From positions 191,819 through 255,818 of the forward strand of contig VKHL01000011.1 in assembly GCA_015146655.1 (NCBI GenBank): 64,000 nucleotides of DNA, in the 5' to 3' direction. Position 1 is the stretch's first letter. Each line of letters starts with the position of its first letter. Positions 58,189-64,000 of this stretch are shown piece by piece. The DNA comes from Ochromonas danica (lineage: Eukaryota > Sar > Chrysophyceae > Chromulinales > Chromulinaceae). Below the pieces are notes generated by a model that had not been told where the DNA came from, searched no databases, and worked only from the letters and a program-made list of their open reading frames with translations. A program made the translations under genes and the position numbers.

Positions 58189-60330
58189 ATGAAGACAGCT
58201 GAATTCTTTGCTTTCTCCTTGATCTCTTGGATTCTTCTACCTTCTATAGGAGCTTTCTATGCTATTCAAAGGCATTCTACTCCTTTCTCTTGGTTATTAT
58301 CATCTCCAAGAAGAACAAGAAGTTGTTCTGTTGGTGGAAAAAACCTTTTTTTACGTTCTACCGCTACTACTAATGCAGATTTAACCTGTAAGACATTAGG
58401 TGGGAAAATTGTTGTTAGTGGAATTGGTGAAGTTGAAGAAGATGAGTTTATGCTCAGTCTGTTGAATGAACAGGTAATTTACATAACATTTGATTCATTC
58501 AATTCATTTAAAATCATTTAATCTATTTATGACATGCTGTTTTGATTCACAATCCTCACTCACATGGTTCTTACATTCTATGACTTCTTGTATATACTAT
58601 GACCTCTCTGTGTAATCTATATATATAGAGTATTTGGGAGAAGATCATCTTATTAACACCTTCTATTACAACAACACGAAAACGATTTCTATCACGTACT
58701 GCACGTTATAGTGGATTATTGAATATCTTGGATTTGGTGGAATTAGATAATGATCTAAGCCAATCTGTTGATAAGTTACGTGATATATTGGAAGGATCAG
58801 ATGCATGGCTCGCTTTTAATCTCACTCAACAAGCTGTTCCTTTACTTTCCTCTACAGCATTAGATGCTGGGGTGAAAAGAGCTGTATTTACAGTTTCTTT
58901 ACCACCAAATCATGTTAATGATACATTCCTGCCAGAGTTTCAAGATGCTCTTCATGCATTTGAAAGTAAAGGAGCTTCCTTTACTGGTATCCGACATGGT
59001 ACTATTATTGAAGGTGATGAAAATAAGCCTTATGAAATCTTTAATGCAAGCCAACCTTGCATCGAAGATACTGTTGAGCGAGGTGTATTGGCTCGTGTTG
59101 CTGCGGAATTGCTTCGTTTGACACCAGCATTCAATAAGGAATGTGGTGTATCTTCTTCCAGTGAATTTGCTGGAGCTTATTTGAACATTTTGCGTTCTAC
59201 GGGTCTCACGAGACAGGAGGAAGTCTACAAAGTCTTCAGCGGTTCAGTGCAACGTTTGGCTCGTCTCACGCTAAACACTTGGGAAAGTGAAGAGAAGAGT
59301 GCTCGAGAAGCCGCTGAAGCAGCAAAGAAAGCTAAAGAAGAGGAAGACCAGCGCAAGAGTTTGGAAATTCGTGATGAAGAGGGACATCATATTGTGATCA
59401 AGAGTGATGGCACAGCTATTGACTTCGATGCTGATTCTGACTCAGAACTGTCTGAGGAGGATCTTGTGCGTCAGCGTGGTGAAGAGATTCTGCACAATAT
59501 TTGGAGAGAGTATAATGTTCGCATGTATACAAAGTCAACCTCCAAGCAGTTTTTCTTTGACAAAAATCGTGAGCAAGCACATGCTTTAGCTGCCAAGGAG
59601 ATTGCAGAGGAACGTGCTCAGAAGGCTGCTAGAGATCTTGAGAAGGAAGCTACGAAGGTGGCTATTGACAAGATCGTTGATGTTCAGGAGAGACAGTACA
59701 GCAAGTTACTGGCTCTGGAGCGCAAAGAGATGGCAAGCCAACAAGTCATGTCTGACGTGTGGGTAAGGTTTGTCTATCTACTCTTGAAGGAGACCATGGC
59801 ACTTTGCGAAGTCGATGGAGTTCTCTTCCATAATTTGGATGAATATCAACAAACTCTGATTCTTCGCAAGCAGGCTAACAATCTTCGCGCAGCTTGTGGT
59901 TTGCCACCTTACGATGTGGTCTATGATCCTCTTGATGCCAATGAGATTGTTGTTCGTCTTTCAACCCAATCGATTGGTGAGAAGTACCAGCTGCAACGCC
60001 CCTCGGAAGAGATTCTGTCTGAATTGAACACTCAATTCGGCGACTTGTTGCGAAATGTTGCTGTAAGTTCTCCAAGTTTAGAGTTAGTTATTTTTATCGT
60101 GCCTAATAGCATCTTGTCGATAATAGGCACTGCGAGGCGCGGCACAGATCATTGACTTGGCCATTGACACCTTGCGTAAGGAGTTACCTCCTCATCCTCC
60201 TTCTCCCTTGGAGCTCCGACAGCAAGAATCGGAGCAAAGACAAAAGGTGACGAGCGCTCGTCGACTGGATGGCATCAAACAGCGAGGCCAACCCCCTTCA
60301 AATGGAGAGGAGGCTGTTGGTCGTTTGTAA
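58189..60330 (+). CDS. Plastid-type Rossmann-like (atypical SDR) protein with coiled-coil linker
   Basis: Three exons (58189-58473, 58629-60062, 60127-60330) join in frame to 640 aa. The N-terminus is a signal peptide (FFAFSLISWILLPSIGAF) with SIGAF|YAIQRH, an ASAF-type cleavage site, then a Ser/Arg-rich transit region. From about residue 65 an NAD(P)-binding-like fold is suggested by KIVVSGIGEVEEDEFMLSLL, GSDAWLAFNL, LDAGVKRAVFTVSLPPNH and FTGIRHGTIIEG, similar to NmrA/complex-I-associated atypical SDRs. A Glu/Lys/Ala-rich coiled coil follows (about 330-365), then a C-terminal domain of unknown type. Catalytic Tyr-x-x-x-Lys is not obvious. A plastid protein of unknown reaction is the best description. 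Confidence 0.7.
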
Positions 60331-60446
60331 ATGAAGTTCAAATCTTTCTTTTAAAAGTGTGGTTAGTGGCTAGGGTAATGAATTACTCGCCCAGTGCTTT
60401 ACAGCTTCCTCTGTCCCCACTTTCCACAAGAGGCTTAGTCTATGTC

Positions 60447-60740
60447 TTATGGAAGACGTAAGAAGTTTCGAACTTTCTCACCCATGGGAATGACTTCGTT
60501 CTTCTTCCCAAACCGTGCCGCATTCTCTTCGATACGATTGAAGTCATACAAATAGTTGACCATCATGCCAGCGGAAGCATTCAAACCGTGTCCAGAGGGA
60601 TTGCCCATCCAGTTAATAGAGTGGAAGACAGAGCCATTGCGAAGATGGAAACGAGCCACGTCATCCAGAGGAACCACTCCTTCACTACTTTCCCGCTTCT
60701 CAATTGCAATATAATGTGCACCCAATCTCAATAACTGTTT
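60447..60740 (-). pseudogene. MLYCD: Orphan C-terminal fragment of malonyl-CoA decarboxylase
   Basis: About 95 residues match only the end of malonyl-CoA decarboxylase: LRLGAHYIAIEKR, then DDVARFHLRNGSVFHSINWMGNPSGHGLNASAGMMVNYLYDFNRIEEN, as in P-V-A-x-F-H-L-x-N-G-A and G-I-M-V-N-Y-x-Y of the family. The frame opens after an aaacag acceptor-like site near 60741 and has no ATG. The family is about 450-500 residues, yet only 400 bp separate this from the histidine kinase end, and I could not recognise the upstream catalytic portions there. A truncated or relocated piece is the simplest reading; a split gene is an alternative. Confidence 0.6.
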
Positions 60741-61152
60741 TCCGAACACAACAACACAAAAAATAACACAACATCATGATCAAAACAGATCGAATTAGAC
60801 GCCCAAGTAAGTTGAAGAAGTCGGTCAAGAGGACGATGAACTGTTCTATTGGGTCTTCAGATCGCCTTACGGTTAGACACTTCACACTTTCCTCTTCTCT
60901 TTCAACAACAAAATCTTAATAGTTACTTTAAATATGCTAATATGTCATAAAGACTCTCTAATACCATCATAAGCCGTAAGAATATTGAAAGGCAACAGAG
61001 AAATGCTGATAACAAGAACTTTGTGCGTCACATCGCGACCACAAGAGACAAACAAATAAGAAAGAATATCATATAGTCCAAAACAAACAACATCATAACT
61101 ACTTCTATCATCACACAAAATATCGCACTGAATAGTAAAACACGAGTTGAGT
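60741..61152. other. Spacer with no recognisable exon of the decarboxylase
   Basis: Between the decarboxylase fragment and the histidine kinase stop. Short minus open frames occur (60700-60885, 60945-61175) but neither resembles the expected upstream decarboxylase sequence. Confidence 0.45.
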
Positions 61153-63925
61153 CTACGACACTCTACTCGCAACATATTTTAGACCATCGCAATGCTGATT
61201 GTAAGTCTGATAAAACACATCAATCGAGAATGGCTTCGGTATAAAAGCATCTACTCCTGCAGCGAAGGCTTCATTCATTGTGTCAGTATCAGAGTTGGCA
61301 GAGACACCGATGATAAACTGATGAATCTTTGATGCATTGACCACAGGCAAACTACTCTCCAAAGTTGGCACAGTAGCGTTGTCACTTCCATTCCATGTAA
61401 AGGGCGAAAGCAAGAGCAAACGTTGTTTTAAACTTAGCTCTGAAGCACCATGAGAGTGGTTGTTAACCTTCCTTTGAGCCAGCATATTCTCACAGAACAA
61501 TCGCTCAGCCTCTCGGATCCTGCGAGTTGCTTCCAACCCATCCATCACTGGCATCTGCAAATCCATCAACACCACATCATAAACTGGATATCCTTCCTGA
61601 ACCTCATTGCGAGTGCTCGTTACCAAGCTCAAACCACTTGCTCCATTGTCTGCTTGATCCACATCATGGCCATGGCGACGTAACATCATACTCATCATCT
61701 TCTGGATAGAAGGAGCGTCGTCCACGATGAGAATAGTCAATGGATCGCTCTCTTGGGATCTGAAATGAGGCTCTCGACGTCTCCAAGGCGCCACTTCATT
61801 GGGAAAAGAAGAATATATGGTCCTCGAGGTGGGCGATTTGGCGGAAGCGAAATAATCTCTTGAAATAGAAATGCTATTTCTCACACGTATGTTGGAGCTA
61901 CTATGTGGTGCGAGGGTATGTGTGGTGTGCTCTAATGTTGTTGTTGCTGCCGCCGCTTCTGCAAATACCGCGTCTGGACGATAAGGAATCGTGAACCAAA
62001 ATACTGACCCTTGAACTCCATCTAGACGCTTCCTCACCCCATACGACCCTCCCAATGCCTCCACGCGACGAGCTAAGGAAAATAATCCCAACCCCGTCCC
62101 TCCTGCCAACTTTTGAGCTTGCTTGAAAGGGTTGAACAACGTCGCCATTCCTTCCTCCGTCAGACCAATTCCTGTGTCCTCGATCTCCACCAGCAGAAAT
62201 AAATCGCCTGAGGTAGACGTATTCACAATCGAAGGCTGTTCTGTCAGAACCGCCTTAGATTGGGAATCTTGGGAACTCGTGAGGTGCAAGTTGCTCTCAT
62301 CCACTCGACCTACCGTCGAAGTACTTCGATTCAAACCTGCTGCCAATGCAGAAACTGCAGTTGTTCGACGATTCCGACGAATAACATCGAATAGAAGACC
62401 AATTCTAACATCACTACGAAAGAGAGATGTCTTCACATCATCGCCATCGCGACTGGATGACTGCATAAGATCGCCTGGCAACTGACAGACACTTCCTGGA
62501 CCGATCTCTTCTACTCGCTTCAACGACACACGACCATTCACATTACCACCAGCTGAATACTTCACCGCATTGCTCAACAAACACAGTATATTCTCCTGCA
62601 ACCATTGTTTGTCGGTTATCACATGACTACAGATGTCCTTGCTCAGTTCCTCCAGATGAACATGCACCTTCTGAGACACATCCTTCATGCACTTGAAAGG
62701 AAGCAATAACGTCTCCATCAACTCAATCGTCTCATACTTTGGAACCAGCTTCAGACCTTTGCTGGCTTTCGTGTAGTCGATACAACGATTGATCGTCATC
62801 ATCATGAAGTTGTTCACATTCCGATTGTTCTGCACTGAAAGCAACACACCTTCCAACCAACCTCGCACTTCCTTCGCTAGATTCTTGTAGTGACTTCCAT
62901 CATACAACACCATATCTTCCGAGCTACAGTTATCGATCGAAGATAGCTTACGCAACCCATCTTGAGCGATGTCAGCAACCATATCCAAACCGCTTACGAA
63001 TGAAGCAAGAGGCTGCAGATAGTCAAAGGAAAGTCACAGACAAAGACAAAGATACACATGAGACACATCACCAGCGAATAAACAAACCAGGATTCACACT
63101 CACCGTCTTCAAGTCATGAGCCACATTCCCGATCATGTGTCGCAGCTCATTGGCTCTCAGCTCTTCTGCCATCTCTTCATTCTGTTTGATGACAGCCGCG
63201 AGCTGTTGTTGGATGACAAAGCTGCGGACATTTTGCAATTGATTGGAGTATATAGCAGATGCAGTGCAAATTGGAATGACAAAGGCCACGCCAATATTCG
63301 TCATGTCGATGGGTTGATATTTAATCACGCAGTAAGGTATTGTGACTGTTGCAATCAGCCAGTTTAGCACAATCGCATTCCAGTCTGTATCTCGCATTAT
63401 GATGGCGAACATTATGGGTGTCCAAACAACAGATAATAAGCTAGCTTCGGGAAGTCCATGAGTCGAATGGTTAGGATTGCAAAAGGCTTGCTCAGAAACA
63501 GAATCTCCCTTACACTCTCCATAGGCCATTCTAGCACACAGTTGTACTGCCAGTGACAAAGTAAGGAAATTGGAATAGGCATTCTGTACCATGCTACCTA
63601 TGTAACACTTGGCTGCGGTCATTCTTTCAGGACTATGCTTCTCAGAGTAGCGAAAATATAAAGTTAACCAACATAATATAATGACAGGTATGTTTAGAGC
63701 ACCAGTCAATTTCACAAGCGCTATTTGGACTCTGCTCTTGTCTTCATCGAATGAGAAAGCTAACGAACCCACCATCGGAATGGCATACAACGTCGTGAAC
63801 AGAGATAAAATACCCAACGCGCTTAATGGAAGCTCACGAGAATTGAATTCACGGAAAGGTGCCGTTAGATGTCCTGGCAATCGTACCACCCCTGAGATTG
63901 AGACATCACTTGGTGGAGGTTTCAT
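61153..63925 (-). CDS. Six-pass hybrid sensor histidine kinase with C-terminal receiver
   Basis: Two exons (63104-63925 and 61153-63012) join in frame to 893 aa. The first 240 residues hold about six membrane helices. The H box NVAHDLKT-PLASFVSG is created by the splice (H270; intron lies exactly between T and P). The dimerisation region is followed by the HATPase: N box ENILCLLSNAVKYS near 409, G1 DTGIG near 551, F box FNPFKQ and G2 GGTGLGLF near 577. A long Ser/Arg insert separates N from G1. The receiver begins ILIVDDAPSIQKMM; D758 in VLMDLQMP is the phosphoacceptor and K867 in FIPKPFS completes the site. A membrane phosphorelay sensor is likely. The ligand is unknown. ATG at 63925 opens MKPPPSDVS. 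Confidence 0.9.
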
Positions 63926-64000
63926 TCTATCAACTTACACCTTGTTGGATATATACTGCATGTCAGTCATTCAACTTTGATTTCAACCTTCTTTTCTGCT

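Noticed and set aside
60945-61175. Minus open frame between the histidine kinase and the decarboxylase fragment as a missing decarboxylase exon
   Set aside because: Its translation has none of the family's motifs and it overlaps the end of the kinase.

Overview
This is 64 kb of a compact nuclear genome from a flagellated, photosynthetic eukaryote, most likely a photosynthetic stramenopile (ochrophyte). The evidence is as follows. There is an intraflagellar transport gene (IFT54) and a SHIPPO-type axonemal repeat gene. At least two proteins carry a signal peptide followed by an ASAF-like cleavage site and a transit-like stretch (QPTR at 17866-18990, with CSAF|SKVP; the Rossmann-like protein at 58189-60330, with SIGAF), which is the import signal of red-derived secondary plastids. 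Genes are tightly packed on both strands. Introns are GT-AG and mostly 55-110 nt. TAA, TAG and TGA are all used as stops, so the code is standard. For almost every multi-exon gene I assembled the spliced frame closes exactly, so the gene models below are joined exon models rather than single open frames. The lineage assignment is inference, not proof.

Layout. 0.3-2.7 kb: SDA1, a 60S ribosome assembly factor. 3.2-12.4 kb (minus): a giant 2858-residue cullin plus RING-between-RING ubiquitin ligase with the architecture of animal CUL9/PARC, the most striking single gene. 12.6-16.5 kb: a membrane-anchored JmjC oxygenase, a SHIPPO-repeat axonemal protein and a WW-domain protein. 16.6-22.0 kb: an oxoglutarate-type mitochondrial carrier, a plastid-type queuosine-precursor transporter and a PPR protein. 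22.4-28.7 kb: RidA, TM9SF1, an enlarged mS23-like mitoribosomal protein and a secreted Cys-repeat protein. 29.2-33.4 kb: IFT54 with a duplicated N-terminal domain, a PH-like membrane protein and tRNA-Gln(UUG). 33.8-36.8 kb: PNPase. 37.4-48.1 kb: UTP20, another nucleolar giant. 48.8-52.1 kb: an unknown protein and an LRR/F-box-like gene.

52.6-56.0 kb is the accessory island. A decayed tandem copy of the LRR gene is interrupted by a 2161-bp DNA transposon with 385-bp, nearly identical terminal inverted repeats, flanked by AATT. The neighbouring intact LRR gene shows the empty-site sequence. Beyond it lie a CpcT/CpeT-type bilin-lyase-like secreted protein (56.1 kb), an ankyrin protein, a plastid-type Rossmann-like protein, an orphan C-terminal piece of malonyl-CoA decarboxylase (60.4 kb) and a six-pass hybrid histidine kinase (61.2-63.9 kb).

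Functional themes are ribosome biogenesis (SDA1, UTP20), organelle gene expression (PNPase, PPR, mS23, tRNA-modification precursor transport), cilia (IFT54, SHIPPO) and signalling or protein turnover (CUL9-like ligase, histidine kinase). No operon-like organisation is expected or seen; neighbours are mostly convergent or divergent with 100-600 bp between them. I found no rRNA, CRISPR array or viral element.
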